The notes below the pieces were generated by a model that was not told the origin of the DNA, ran no database searches, and saw only the letters and a program-made list of their open reading frames with translations. 59,293 bases of DNA, taken from NCBI RefSeq assembly GCF_001698815.1, contig NZ_LGSI01000054.1, forward strand, positions 1 to 59,293. The letters run 5' to 3'. This document shows, piece after piece, positions 25,700 to 34,648 of the stretch. The position numbers were made by a program, and so were the translations under genes. Numbering within the stretch: position 1 is the first letter of the stretch; the number at the start of each line of letters is the position of its first letter. This stretch comes from Pseudomonas syringae. Lineage in GTDB: Bacteria; Pseudomonadota; Gammaproteobacteria; Pseudomonadales; Pseudomonadaceae.

Positions 25700-27070
25700 T
25701 CACGTCAACCACTGCCACAACAGCAACGTCCCCACCAGGCCAACCACCGAGACAATGGTCTGCAATACGGACCAGACCAGAATGGTCTCCTTGAGCTTGA
25801 GGCCGAAGTATTCGCGCACCATCCAGAAGCCTGCGTCGTTCACATGGCAGAAGAACACCGAACCGGCGCCAATCGCCAGGGCCACCAGCGAGCTTTGCGT
25901 CGTAGCCAGACCAGCCATCATCGGCGCCAGAATGCCTGCAGTGGTGGTGGTTGCCACGGTTGCCGAACCGGTGGCTTGACGCAGCGCCACCGCGATCAGC
26001 CAGGCGAGCAGCAAATACGGCATGTGCGCGCCTTCGGCCACCTTGCTGATGGTCTGGCTCACGCCAGCGTCCAGCAAGGTTTGCTTGAGGCCGCCGCCCG
26101 CTCCAATGGTTAGCAGCAAAACCGCAATTGGCGCGAGGCTTTTACGCAAAGTGCCGCCCACATCTTCTCGGGAAATCCCGTTGGCCCAACCCAGGCAGAT
26201 CACCGCCGCTACCACCGCCAGACCGAGTGCAACCAAAGGTTCACCGAGGAACTTCAAGGTCAGCGCCGCAGTGCTGTGCGGGTCCATGGCGACTTTTGCC
26301 AACGTACTACCGAGCATCAGAATCACTGGCAGCAGGATAATCAGCAGGGAAACACCGAAGCTCGGCTGGCGCTTGGCCGTTAGCTTGGCTGAAAACAATT
26401 CCCCCAGTTCAGCGGGCTCTTTGACATCAAGGCGTTTGGACAGCCAGTTGCCGTACAGCGGGCCAGCCAGTATCACCGCCGGAACCGCGATGCAGAATCC
26501 CAGCAACATGGTCAGGCCCAGATCGGCATGCAACGCACTGACTGCAATCAGCGGTCCAGGATGCGGCGGCATCAGGGCATGCAAGGTAGTCATGCCCGCC
26601 AGTGCCGGAATGGCGATTTTCAACAACGGCTGATCGGAACGCCGGGCCATCACGAAAATGATCGGCACCATTAACACCAGGCCGACTTCGAAAAACAGCG
26701 GCAGGCCAATCACCATGGCCACCAGCGCCATGACCCACGGCAGCGCGCGACCCTTGCCGAACCCCAGTAACGTGGTGGCGATACGATCCGCCGCGCCGGA
26801 TTCGGCCATCAACGCCCCGAGCATTGCCCCCAACGCGATGATCAAACCCGCCTCGCCCAGAATCGCGCCAGCGCCTTTGCTAAACGCCTTGGCCACTTCT
26901 TCTGGAGGCAAACCGGCACCGACGCCGGCAATGAACGTCCCGATCAGAATTGACAGGAAAGGCGGAAGTTTGGTGGCGCTGATCAGGACGATGATTGTGG
27001 CGATGGCAATCAGGCAACAGATAATCATACGGGTGTCATGCACAAGCCAGGCGGCTGAAGACGCATCCAA
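25700..27070 (-). CDS. gluconate permease (GntP family)
   Basis: A 456-residue inner-membrane transporter of the GntP family with about 12-14 hydrophobic segments and the conserved motifs GLPLFFEVGLVLMVP, LHALMPPHPGPLIAV and RQATGSATVATTTTAGIL. Family members import gluconate or related sugar acids by proton symport. The frame begins with a TTG at 27070 preceded by GGAG at good spacing; an internal ATG at about residue 15 is the alternative. No gluconate kinase lies next to it, so another sugar acid is possible. Confidence 0.85.
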   Translation of the reverse strand: MDASSAAWLVHDTRMIICCLIAIATIIVLISATKLPPFLSILIGTFIAGVGAGLPPEEVAKAFSKGAGAILGEAGLIIALGAMLGALMAESGAADRIATTLLGFGKGRALPWVMALVAMVIGLPLFFEVGLVLMVPIIFVMARRSDQPLLKIAIPALAGMTTLHALMPPHPGPLIAVSALHADLGLTMLLGFCIAVPAVILAGPLYGNWLSKRLDVKEPAELGELFSAKLTAKRQPSFGVSLLIILLPVILMLGSTLAKVAMDPHSTAALTLKFLGEPLVALGLAVVAAVICLGWANGISREDVGGTLRKSLAPIAVLLLTIGAGGGLKQTLLDAGVSQTISKVAEGAHMPYLLLAWLIAVALRQATGSATVATTTTAGILAPMMAGLATTQSSLVALAIGAGSVFFCHVNDAGFWMVREYFGLKLKETILVWSVLQTIVSVVGLVGTLLLWQWLT

Positions 27071-27191
27071 AGGGTTGACTCCTTTTCACGGGTTTCGGCA
27101 GAAACATTTAGTTGTAATTTTGCTGCACGATACCGGAAGGCCCTTGGGACCAATGTGAATTTTGTGACAGTTTTGCCAGCCGACCCTTGCT

Positions 27192-28100
27192 CTAGAGCGC
27201 TTCAAGCCGGGGCTGTTGCGACTGCGCGCATTCGATCAAGACATCCCGAAGCGCCTGGGCAGCGGCCGATAGCTTGTGATCGGCCAGCATCATCAGACCG
27301 ATGCGCCGCTCGATACGCGGTTCGACCAGAGCAATGCAGCGCGCACCCAATTCCTGCATCTGCTGAATGCACAACGACGGTACAGCGCTGACCCCGAGCC
27401 CGTTGGCCACCATGCGTCCGACCGTCGACAATTGATGACTTTCGAACGCCACCGACAATTTTCCGTGCTGCGCTTCCAGACTCTGCTCCAGCAGCAGACG
27501 CACGGCGGAAGGCCGTTGCAGGGCAATGAAGTCTTCTTTCAACAACTCCTCCCAGCTCAGCTCGGCGCGTTGGGCGAGGGGCGAATCCAGCGGTACTACG
27601 GCGACGAAGCGGTCGGTATAGAACGGCGTGAACACCAGCGAGTTGCCCGCCTCGGGCTCGAAGCCGATGCCCAGCTCCACCCGCCGATGACGAACCATCT
27701 CCAGCACTTCTTCGTTGATCAGGTCATGCACCGCCACGTTTACCCGTGGGTAGCGGCTGCGAAACACCTTGAGCGCGCCGGGAAGCAGGTTGCCCGCAAA
27801 AGAAGGCATCGCCGCCACCGACACCCTGCCCAGTTGCAAGGTAAAGCGCTGACGCAGCAGCTCTTCGGCGTTATCCCAATCGGCCAGCAACTGCCGCGCC
27901 AGCGGCAACAACGTTTCGCCCTCCGGCGTGAGGCTGACGCTGCGCGTGGTGCGACTGAGCAGCTGCCCACCCAAATCCTCTTCTAGACTCTTGATGGTCA
28001 GGCTCAGGGCCGGTTGCGAAAGGTGCAGCCGTTCCCCCGCCTGGGCGAAGCTCAGATGCTGCGCCACGGCCAGAAAAGCTCGAAGCTGCTTCACGTTCAT
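27192..28100 (-). CDS. LysR-type regulator, probably of the CoA-transferase genes
   Basis: This 302-residue regulator has the N-terminal winged helix-turn-helix (MNVKQLRAFLAVAQHLSFAQ, LSQPALSLTIKSLEE) and a C-terminal ligand-binding domain. It is divergent from the 3-oxoacid CoA-transferase genes with a 127-base AT-rich intergenic region, the usual arrangement for a LysR activator and its target. A dyad of TTTGTTTTC and GAAAAACAAA (28104-28137) is a candidate binding site. The effector could be acetoacetate or a related acid; that is inference. Confidence 0.85.
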   Translation of the reverse strand: MNVKQLRAFLAVAQHLSFAQAGERLHLSQPALSLTIKSLEEDLGGQLLSRTTRSVSLTPEGETLLPLARQLLADWDNAEELLRQRFTLQLGRVSVAAMPSFAGNLLPGALKVFRSRYPRVNVAVHDLINEEVLEMVRHRRVELGIGFEPEAGNSLVFTPFYTDRFVAVVPLDSPLAQRAELSWEELLKEDFIALQRPSAVRLLLEQSLEAQHGKLSVAFESHQLSTVGRMVANGLGVSAVPSLCIQQMQELGARCIALVEPRIERRIGLMMLADHKLSAAAQALRDVLIECAQSQQPRLEAL

Positions 28101-28103
28101 ATA

Positions 28104-28137
28104 TTTGTTTTCTTTATTAATCCATCAGAAAAACAAA
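28104..28137. promoter_or_regulatory. AT-rich dyad between LysR gene and CoA-transferase genes
   Basis: TTTGTTTTC (28104-28112) and GAAAAACAAA (28128-28137) form an imperfect inverted repeat in the divergent promoter region. It immediately precedes the LysR start, fitting an autoregulatory and activation site for that protein. Confidence 0.4.
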
Positions 28138-28227
28138 ATTAACAAATCATTGGTCCCGAGAGAAGATGCAGCGAACGCTCCTCCGACGCCCAGGCAGTCG
28201 GTAACAACTATAAAAGGCGGATCAATC

Positions 28228-28929
28228 ATGGCTGGACTCGACAAACGAGTTGCGACTTATCAAGAAGCCCTCGCTGGGCTGACCGACAACATGACAGTGC
28301 TTTCCGGTGGATTTGGCTTGTGCGGCATCCCGGAAAACCTCATCGCAGAAATCAAACGCATGGGCGTCCGAGGCCTGACCGTTGTTTCCAACAACTGCGG
28401 CGTCGATGGCTTTGGCCTGGGCATCCTGCTCGAAGACCGGCAGATCCGGAAGATGATCGCCTCCTACGTGGGTGAAAACGCCCTGTTCGAGCGCCAGTTG
28501 CTCAGCGGCGAACTGGAAGTCGAACTCACTCCCCAAGGCACCCTGGCTGAGAAAATGCGCGCCGGCGGCGCCGGCATTCCCGCTTTCTACACTGCAACCG
28601 GGTACGGCACACCGGTGGCCGAAGGCAAGGAAACCCGTCAGTTCAATGGCCGCAATGTGATTCTTGAAGAGGCAATCACTGGCGACTTCGCTATCGTCAA
28701 AGGCTGGAAAGCCGATCACTTCGGCAACGTGGTCTATCGCCACACCGCACAGAACTTCAACCCGGTGGTCGCCACCGCAGGCAGGATTACCGTGGTCGAG
28801 GTTGAAGAAATCGTCGAGCCGGGCGTGCTGCTGCCTTCCGAAATCCATACGCCTGGCATCTACGTCAATCGGGTGATCCAGGGGACTTTCGAGAAGCGCA
28901 TCGAACAGCGCACCGTACGCAAAGCCTGA
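28228..28929 (+). CDS. 3-oxoacid CoA-transferase subunit A
   Basis: A 233-residue alpha subunit of a family I CoA-transferase (succinyl-CoA:3-ketoacid or acetate/acetoacetyl type). The glycine-rich motif GGFGLCGIPENLI near residue 27 is the conserved signature. It should move CoA onto acetoacetate or another 3-oxoacid together with the beta subunit encoded at 29001. The ATG at 28228 has AAAAGGCGG upstream. Context with an AtoE transporter suggests use of acetoacetate or short-chain acids. Confidence 0.9.
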   Translation: MAGLDKRVATYQEALAGLTDNMTVLSGGFGLCGIPENLIAEIKRMGVRGLTVVSNNCGVDGFGLGILLEDRQIRKMIASYVGENALFERQLLSGELEVELTPQGTLAEKMRAGGAGIPAFYTATGYGTPVAEGKETRQFNGRNVILEEAITGDFAIVKGWKADHFGNVVYRHTAQNFNPVVATAGRITVVEVEEIVEPGVLLPSEIHTPGIYVNRVIQGTFEKRIEQRTVRKA

Positions 28930-29000
28930 CGCCATCGCTTTGCGTTCTTCCGGCGCTTGCTTGTGCAGGCTGCGATAAAACAACAAAGAGATTTCAGACC

Positions 29001-29657
29001 ATGGCACTTTCCCGCGAACAAATGGCTCAACGCGTCGCACGCGAACTCAAAGATGGCTATTACGTGAACCTGGGCATCGGCATTCCGACCCTGGTCGCCA
29101 ACTACGTGCCTGACGATATCGACGTAATGCTGCAATCGGAAAACGGCCTGCTGGGCATGGGCGCTTTTCCAACCGAAGAAACCATCGATGCCGACATGAT
29201 CAATGCCGGCAAGCAAACGGTGACCGCACGTATCGGCGCATCGATTTTTGACTCGTCGCAATCCTTCGCCATGATCCGCGGCGGCCACGTGGACCTCACC
29301 GTCCTGGGCGCTTTCGAAGTTGACGTGGAAGGCAACATCGCCTCGTGGATGATTCCCGGCAAACTGGTCAAAGGCATGGGCGGCGCCATGGATCTGGTGG
29401 CTGGCGCCGACAACATCATCGTCACCATGACCCACGCGTCAAAGGACGGCGAGTCCAAGCTGTTGGGCCGTTGCAGCCTGCCGCTGACCGGCGCTGGCTG
29501 CATTCGCAAGGTGCTGACCGACCTGGCTTACCTGGAAATCGAAAACGGCGCGTTCATCCTGCGCGAACGTGCGCCGGGGGTCAGCGTTGAAGAAATCATC
29601 GCCAAGACCGCTGGCAAGTTGATTGTTCCGGATGATGTCGTGGAAATGACGTTTTAA
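29001..29657 (+). CDS. 3-oxoacid CoA-transferase subunit B
   Basis: This 218-residue beta subunit carries the catalytic glutamate E47 in QSENGLLGMG, which forms the enzyme-CoA thioester. The glycine-rich MIPGKLVKGMGGAMDLVAGA block near residue 117 is also typical. The gene lies 71 bases after subunit A, and both should form an alpha2-beta2 enzyme in the cytoplasm. Donor (succinyl-CoA or acetyl-CoA) cannot be decided from sequence. Confidence 0.92.
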   Translation: MALSREQMAQRVARELKDGYYVNLGIGIPTLVANYVPDDIDVMLQSENGLLGMGAFPTEETIDADMINAGKQTVTARIGASIFDSSQSFAMIRGGHVDLTVLGAFEVDVEGNIASWMIPGKLVKGMGGAMDLVAGADNIIVTMTHASKDGESKLLGRCSLPLTGAGCIRKVLTDLAYLEIENGAFILRERAPGVSVEEIIAKTAGKLIVPDDVVEMTF

Positions 29658-29681
29658 GCGACCGCAATACTAGTTTTGACC

Positions 29682-29770
29682 TGTAGGAGCGAGCTTGCTC
29701 GCGATAGCGATATGTCAGCCCACACATTTGTCGGCGGATATAACGCATCGCGAGCAAGCTCGCTCCTACA
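29682..29770. repeat. REP inverted pair
   Basis: TGTAGGAGCGAGCTTGCTCG on the left and CGAGCAAGCTCGCTCCTACA on the right flank a 35-base spacer. It is a REP doublet of the AGCTTGCTCGCGA variant, between the CoA-transferase and transporter genes. Confidence 0.9.
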
Positions 29771-29815
29771 TGTTTTGGTTTCACCCCCTAAAAATAAATC
29801 CAAGAGGTAAACCCC

Positions 29816-31234
29816 GTGGCCGCCGATATCGAAGAAAGCCGCTATGCCCGTTTTGCCCTGCGTTGCGCGAAATTCGCGGAACGCTGGTTTCCTGACTCCT
29901 GGGTATTTGCTGCGCTGGCGGTGGTCATCGTCACGGTTGCGACCCTGGCCATGGGTGCCCGCCCCGCCGAGGCGGCCAAGGCGTTCGGTGACGGTTTCTG
30001 GAGCCTGATCCCGTTCACCATGCAGATGGCCTTCGTGGTGATCGGCGGCTATGTCGTCGCCAGCTCACCGCCAGCGGTCAAGTTGATCGACCGTCTGGCG
30101 CGCATCCCGAAAAATGGCCGCTCGGCCGTGGCCTGGGTGGCGCTGATATCCATGGTCGCCTCGTTGCTGAACTGGGGCCTGTCGCTGGTCTTCGGTGGTC
30201 TGCTGGTGCGCGCGCTCGCCCGTCGAACCGACTTGCGCATGGATTATCGCGCTGCCGGTGCGGCGGCGTATCTGGGCCTCGGCGCGGTCTGGGCATTGGG
30301 CCTTTCTTCATCGGCGGCGCAACTGCAAGCCAACCCCGGCAGCCTGCCTCCGTCGATCCTGGCCATTACCGGGGTCATTCCGTTCACCGAAACGATTTTC
30401 CTCTGGCAGTCCGGCGTGATGCTGGCGGTGTTGGTCATCGTCTCGCTGGTGGTGGCTTATGCCACGGCCCCCGGTCCGAATAGCGCCAAGGATGCCAAGG
30501 CCTGCGGCGTCGATCCGGCTTTCAGCCTGCCAGCCCTGCCGCCGCGCAGCCGTCCCGGCGAATGGCTGGAATACAGTCCGCTGCTGATTATCCTGATGGT
30601 ATTGCTGGCGTCCGGCTGGCTGTTCAACGAGTTTTCGACCAAACCGGCCATCACCGCGATTTCCGGCCTGAACACGTATAACTTCCTGTTCATCATGCTC
30701 GGCGCGCTGCTGCACTGGCGTCCACGCAGCTTTCTCGACGCCGTCACCCGCGCCGTGCCCACCACCACGGGCGTGCTGATCCAGTTCCCGCTGTACGGCT
30801 CGATTGCAGCATTGATGACGACGGTCAAAGGCAGCGACGCGCAAACCTTGGCGCATCACATCTCGACGTTCTTCACCAGCATCGCCTCCCACGATACCTA
30901 TGCGTTGCTGATGGGTGTCTATTCGGCAGTCCTGGGCTTCTTCATCCCGTCGGGTGGCGGCAAGTGGATCATCGAAGCGCCCTACGTCATGCAAGTCGCC
31001 AACGAGCTCCAATACCACCTGGGCTGGGCGGTGCAGATCTACAACGCTGCCGAAGCCTTGCCGAACCTGATCAACCCGTTCTACATGCTGCCACTGCTGG
31101 GCGTGCTGGGTCTGAAAGCCCGCGACCTGATCGGCTTTTCGTTCGTGCAGTTGCTGGTGCATACGCCGCTGGTACTGTTTCTGTTGTGGGCGCTGGGTAA
31201 GACGTTGAGCTATATCCCGCCGATGATGCCGTGA
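29816..31234 (+). CDS. atoE: short-chain fatty acid transporter (AtoE family)
   Basis: A 472-residue inner-membrane protein with about twelve hydrophobic segments, matching the AtoE/TIGR00366 family that imports short-chain fatty acids or acetoacetate. Conserved stretches include FVVIGGYVVASSPP near residue 75, MVASLLNWGLSLVFGG near 110 and GFFIPSGGGKWIIEAPYV near 380. The start is a GTG at 29816 with AGAGG upstream. It follows the CoA-transferase pair, forming a regulator/enzyme/transporter set for short-chain keto acids. Confidence 0.88.
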   Translation: MAADIEESRYARFALRCAKFAERWFPDSWVFAALAVVIVTVATLAMGARPAEAAKAFGDGFWSLIPFTMQMAFVVIGGYVVASSPPAVKLIDRLARIPKNGRSAVAWVALISMVASLLNWGLSLVFGGLLVRALARRTDLRMDYRAAGAAAYLGLGAVWALGLSSSAAQLQANPGSLPPSILAITGVIPFTETIFLWQSGVMLAVLVIVSLVVAYATAPGPNSAKDAKACGVDPAFSLPALPPRSRPGEWLEYSPLLIILMVLLASGWLFNEFSTKPAITAISGLNTYNFLFIMLGALLHWRPRSFLDAVTRAVPTTTGVLIQFPLYGSIAALMTTVKGSDAQTLAHHISTFFTSIASHDTYALLMGVYSAVLGFFIPSGGGKWIIEAPYVMQVANELQYHLGWAVQIYNAAEALPNLINPFYMLPLLGVLGLKARDLIGFSFVQLLVHTPLVLFLLWALGKTLSYIPPMMP

Positions 31235-31297
31235 CTTGAGTTCGCAGCCACGCCTTGCGCATGCATGTGCCAGGCGTGGCAACTCGGGCAATCCGGG

Positions 31298-31792
31298 TTA
31301 ATCAACTGCCTCATCGCCGTAATCCAGGGCGGCAACCTTGCCCAGCAACTCACGCAGTTCACAGGCTTGCTGTTTGCCGAGTCTGGTTTCAAAACACTGC
31401 TGAGCCTCTTCCCACAACGCCTGGGATTCGAGCAGTTTATCCACGCCACACTGGGTGAGCCGCACACGACGGCTGCGTCGGTCGTCGGCATCGACCTCGA
31501 CCGACACCAGCCCGTCACGCTCCAGCGGCTTGAGATTCTGCGCAAGCGCCGAGCGATCGATGACCAGAATCGCCGCCAGTTCAGTCATCGCCGGGGCCTG
31601 GTGGCGGGCAATCTGGATCAGGATCGAGCGCTGGGTCGAACGCAAACCACTGGGCGCCATGACGGCATCGTAGAGCTGGGAAATACGCCGGGTTGCCTTG
31701 CGCAAACTGGTGGCGTGACAAAGCACTTTGGGTGGCACCCGCAAACTGTCGGGAATGTGCAGCTCAGGTGCAGTATCGGGGCGATGATTCAT
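31298..31792 (-). CDS. MarR-family transcriptional regulator
   Basis: A 164-residue protein with the MarR winged helix: a helical N-terminus for dimerisation, STQRSILIQIARHQAPAMTELAAIL, the recognition helix region RSALAQNLKPLERDGLV and the wing VDADDRRSRRVRLT. It is convergent with atoE and transcribed away from the phosphatidylethanolamine-binding-like gene. Its target genes cannot be named from context. Confidence 0.85.
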   Translation of the reverse strand: MNHRPDTAPELHIPDSLRVPPKVLCHATSLRKATRRISQLYDAVMAPSGLRSTQRSILIQIARHQAPAMTELAAILVIDRSALAQNLKPLERDGLVSVEVDADDRRSRRVRLTQCGVDKLLESQALWEEAQQCFETRLGKQQACELRELLGKVAALDYGDEAVD

Positions 31793-31891
31793 AAAATTTC
31801 CTGCCGGGAAACATCAGTCGGAAGTGGCACAGACCGGAATGCTGGCACAGCCTGGCGCATTGCGACACTCACAGTGTGAAAGCTGAACACA

Positions 31892-32458
31892 TCAAGATCG
31901 CTCATGAACCCCGTCCAGTCGGCCCCGACCAATTACCGCCCCGGTCATCGCCCGGAGCAATTGCGTGCGATTCGGCGGACTTTCGAAATACAAGGCGCGA
32001 TCAAGTGCCAATAACTGAAAGCTGTAGCGGTGCGGACCGTGGCCGCGTAACGGGCTTGGCCCTGAATAAGTGGTGCTGCCAAAACTGTTGCGCCCCAGCG
32101 TCACCAACCCACGAGAAGCGCTGCTCAACGCGCCGACCGGCAAACCGTTGAGTTCCGGCGTGATACCGACGGCAATGGCATGCACGAAGGCAAACGGCAG
32201 CGCGGCATCGCCGTCTTCGATGATCAATGCCAGCTCTTTGGTGCCGGGCGGCAAACCGCTCCACTCAAGGGCTGGCGACAAATTACCGCCTGCGGCCGAA
32301 CCCACATGCGATACCGGAATCTGCTGCATCGACGCGAATGCCGGACTGCGCAGGTCAATGTTGACCGGCGCAAACGCCACCGCTTTCTGGTTCCAGATCA
32401 GTTTGTTTTCGGTCGCACTGCGCCCGCGCAACACTCGACCCAACAGACGACTCAGCAT
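31892..32458 (-). CDS. YbhB/YbcL-family (Raf-kinase-inhibitor-like) protein
   Basis: This 188-residue protein belongs to the PEBP superfamily. Motifs include NLSPALEWSGLPPGTKELALI and a later GHGPHRYSFQLLALD, matching the ligand-binding pocket of YbhB-like proteins. The ATG at 32458 has GGGGAAG upstream; a start six codons earlier is less well supported. The biochemical role in bacteria is not known. It lies 99 bases upstream of the MarR gene on the same strand and could share its transcript. Confidence 0.82.
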   Translation of the reverse strand: MLSRLLGRVLRGRSATENKLIWNQKAVAFAPVNIDLRSPAFASMQQIPVSHVGSAAGGNLSPALEWSGLPPGTKELALIIEDGDAALPFAFVHAIAVGITPELNGLPVGALSSASRGLVTLGRNSFGSTTYSGPSPLRGHGPHRYSFQLLALDRALYFESPPNRTQLLRAMTGAVIGRGRLDGVHERS

Positions 32459-32570
32459 GTGACTTCCCCGGCTCATGGCAACAGTATGTAGAGGACGATA
32501 GCCCTACCCCGCCATTTACAGAAGCGTTGTCTCTGAGTCGACTTTTTGCAAACAGCCTTGAAGCCATTCG

Positions 32571-32660
32571 TTGGAGCGAGACTTGCCCGCGAGTCGGAAT
32601 TCCAGTCGACATACTTATCGTCTGAATTGACGCCTTCGCGGGCAAGCCTCGCGCCAACAG
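32571..32660. repeat. REP inverted pair
   Basis: TTGGAGCGAGACTTGCCCGC is answered by GCGGGCAAGCCTCGCGCCAA across a 35-base spacer. This REP doublet separates two leftward genes. Confidence 0.85.
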
Positions 32661-32672
32661 GTCAGAGCGAGA

Positions 32673-33398
32673 TCAGCGACGGCGGCACTCCAGGCAGGCG
32701 CCCAGGAAAGCTGCAGCCAGCGGCGGCAGACTTCCCGCCAGAGCAGCGCGCTCGGGCTGGAACAGGCTGGCGACGAAAAACGGATGGCCTTGCAGTTCGA
32801 TGGCGCGGATCTCGCCGTTTTTATCCCTGCCGCTGACGCCCAGCGCCCCGGCAAACAGCTCCTGTTGCAGTTCCGCCCGCAGACCATAGCGACACTGATA
32901 GCACTCGGCGATATCCAGTTTTCCATACGCCTGGGCAATCAAGGAACCGGGGCGCAAACAGATGTCAGCAACAACCTCCAGCAGCGAGCAAGTCAGCGGT
33001 GTGATGATCGCGTTGGCTGAGTCAGGTGCAGTTTCCGCGTGCTCGGCGTCCTGCCAGCCTAATACGTTGCGAGCGTATTCAATCAACGCATGCTGGAAGC
33101 CGCCGCAAGTGCCCAGAAACGGCAGCGGCCGTTCTCGGGCATATCGAATCGCCGTGAGCGCGCCGTTCATGTCCAGATAAGGACTGGCCGGCACACACCA
33201 GATTCCGTCAAAACCGGTCAGTCCAGCGCCATCCTGGACCTGCGACGTCGGTACCCAGCTGTAATCCACTTGCACGTTTGCGGCACTGGCGGCCATCTCC
33301 AGCGCGAGCGGAATCGCCCGATGCGCCGGCACACCTGCGTTGTAATCCCCGACCAAGGCAATGCGTACCGTATCGCCCGCCTGACTCACCTGTTCCAT
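32673..33398 (-). CDS. class I glutamine-amidotransferase-like protein (CTP synthase C-terminal related)
   Basis: A 241-residue protein resembling the glutaminase half of CTP synthase but stand-alone. The catalytic triad seems complete: C98 in FLGTCGGFQHAL, H205 in LQGHPFF and E216 in FQPE. Such proteins are annotated as CTP synthase C-terminal region-related, with some members carrying selenocysteine; here the nucleophile codon is cysteine (TGC). No synthase domain is present, so it may be a hydrolase or partner of an unknown acceptor enzyme. It is divergent from a LysR gene with only 52 bases between them, suggesting a regulated pair. Confidence 0.72.
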   Translation of the reverse strand: MEQVSQAGDTVRIALVGDYNAGVPAHRAIPLALEMAASAANVQVDYSWVPTSQVQDGAGLTGFDGIWCVPASPYLDMNGALTAIRYARERPLPFLGTCGGFQHALIEYARNVLGWQDAEHAETAPDSANAIITPLTCSLLEVVADICLRPGSLIAQAYGKLDIAECYQCRYGLRAELQQELFAGALGVSGRDKNGEIRAIELQGHPFFVASLFQPERAALAGSLPPLAAAFLGACLECRRR

Positions 33399-33450
33399 GC
33401 CCTGCTCCCTGATGGTGGCAATCTATTGTTGATCGCCCGCCCGGGACTAT

Positions 33451-34380
33451 ATGCTGGCGTTCACGCAAGCAAAATTGGCATTCAGACAAGTGATCAATGC
33501 ACCCGCGCACTATCGACTCAATCATTCTGACCTCGCATTGATCCTGGCGCTGGTGCGTGGCAAGACGCTGGCGCGGACCGCCGAACTGCTCAAGGTCGAT
33601 GTCTCTACCGTGTTCCGCTCGGTGCGGCGGCTTGAAGCAGCACTGGGCAGTGCGCTGTTCGACAAGAACCGAGCCGGGTACCGGCCGACCGGAGCGGCGC
33701 TAACCCTGGCCAAGCAGGCCGAAGATGCCGAGCAGGCGCTGGAACTGGCGCAAATCAGCCTGGAACAGGGTCGCGAAGTGGTCAGCGGCACGGTGCGCCT
33801 GACATGTACCGAAGCGGTGTTGCAAAGCCTGTTGCTGCCTGCGCTGACGCGTTTCATGCCCGGTTACCCGGCCCTCAAGCTGGAGCTCAACACCTCCAGC
33901 ACGTTCGCCAACCTCAGCCGCCGGGACGCCGACATCGCCTTGCGGCTAACCACCAGTCCGCCGGAGCATCTGGTGGGCAACCGGCTCGGAACGGTGTCCT
34001 ACGTGCTTTGTGCAAGTACGGATTATCTGCAGCGGATCGGCCATGACGAGCCTGCCCTGATGGACTGGATCGCTCCCGACGATTTTCTCCCCGACCATCC
34101 CACCGTCACCTGGCGGCGACAGCAATTGCCCGGCATCAATCTCGCCTATCGTTGCAGCTCGATGATGGCGGTAGCCGAGTTGGTCAAGGCGGGAATGGGC
34201 ATTGCGGCGCTGCCGGACTTTCAGCTGGCCAACAGTCCACAGCTGCAAACGCTGGGTGAACCTCTGGCCGGTTATGACAGCGCTCTGTGGCTGCTGACCC
34301 GCCCGGATTGCCGCGCCCTGCGCTCGGTGTCGGCGTTGTTTACCGAGTTGACGCGGGGGATTCGCTTGCCGCAGCTGTGA
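33451..34380 (+). CDS. LysR-type regulator
   Basis: A 309-residue LysR regulator with the helix-turn-helix near residues 30-62 (LARTAELLKVDVSTVFRSVRRLEAAL spread over two helices) and a C-terminal effector domain. The frame opens with ATG at 33451, but a GTG at 33490 is possible; neither has a strong ribosome site. It is divergent from the CTP-synthase-like amidotransferase gene, so it probably controls that gene and itself. Ligand unknown. Confidence 0.82.
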   Translation: MLAFTQAKLAFRQVINAPAHYRLNHSDLALILALVRGKTLARTAELLKVDVSTVFRSVRRLEAALGSALFDKNRAGYRPTGAALTLAKQAEDAEQALELAQISLEQGREVVSGTVRLTCTEAVLQSLLLPALTRFMPGYPALKLELNTSSTFANLSRRDADIALRLTTSPPEHLVGNRLGTVSYVLCASTDYLQRIGHDEPALMDWIAPDDFLPDHPTVTWRRQQLPGINLAYRCSSMMAVAELVKAGMGIAALPDFQLANSPQLQTLGEPLAGYDSALWLLTRPDCRALRSVSALFTELTRGIRLPQL

Positions 34381-34462
34381 GAGCACTGGGTGCGTTAAAC
34401 CTGTGGGAGATTCTATGTTTGGGAGCAACCCCCAGACGCCGCCGACGTGTTGTCTGAACCAA

Positions 34463-34643
34463 CGTCCTCCCGGATAAATCCGTTCCTACAAGACCCCATC
34501 GATTTCAAAATCGTGGGAGCGAATTTATTCGCGAAGGGGCCGGGATCGGTTCCGACTATCTCGCTGACTGGACCGACGTCTTCCCGGATAAATCCGGTCC
34601 CACAGAATCGCGCCGAGTCTTCCCGGATAAATCCGGTTCCACG
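34463..34643. repeat. cluster of four REP-like palindromes
   Basis: Three copies of a unit with core CCCGGATAAATCCG lie at 34463-34490, 34576-34604 and 34616-34643, and one copy of a related unit (GTGGGAGCGAATTTATTCGC) in the other orientation lies at 34512-34537. They fill the gap between the LysR and AraC genes. Irregular spacing and palindromic units argue for REP elements and against CRISPR. Confidence 0.8.
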
Positions 34644-34648
34644 GGTAT

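Noticed and set aside
34463..34643. Possible CRISPR array
   Set aside because: Repeats are palindromic, in both orientations and irregularly spaced, and no cas gene is present; they are REP elements.
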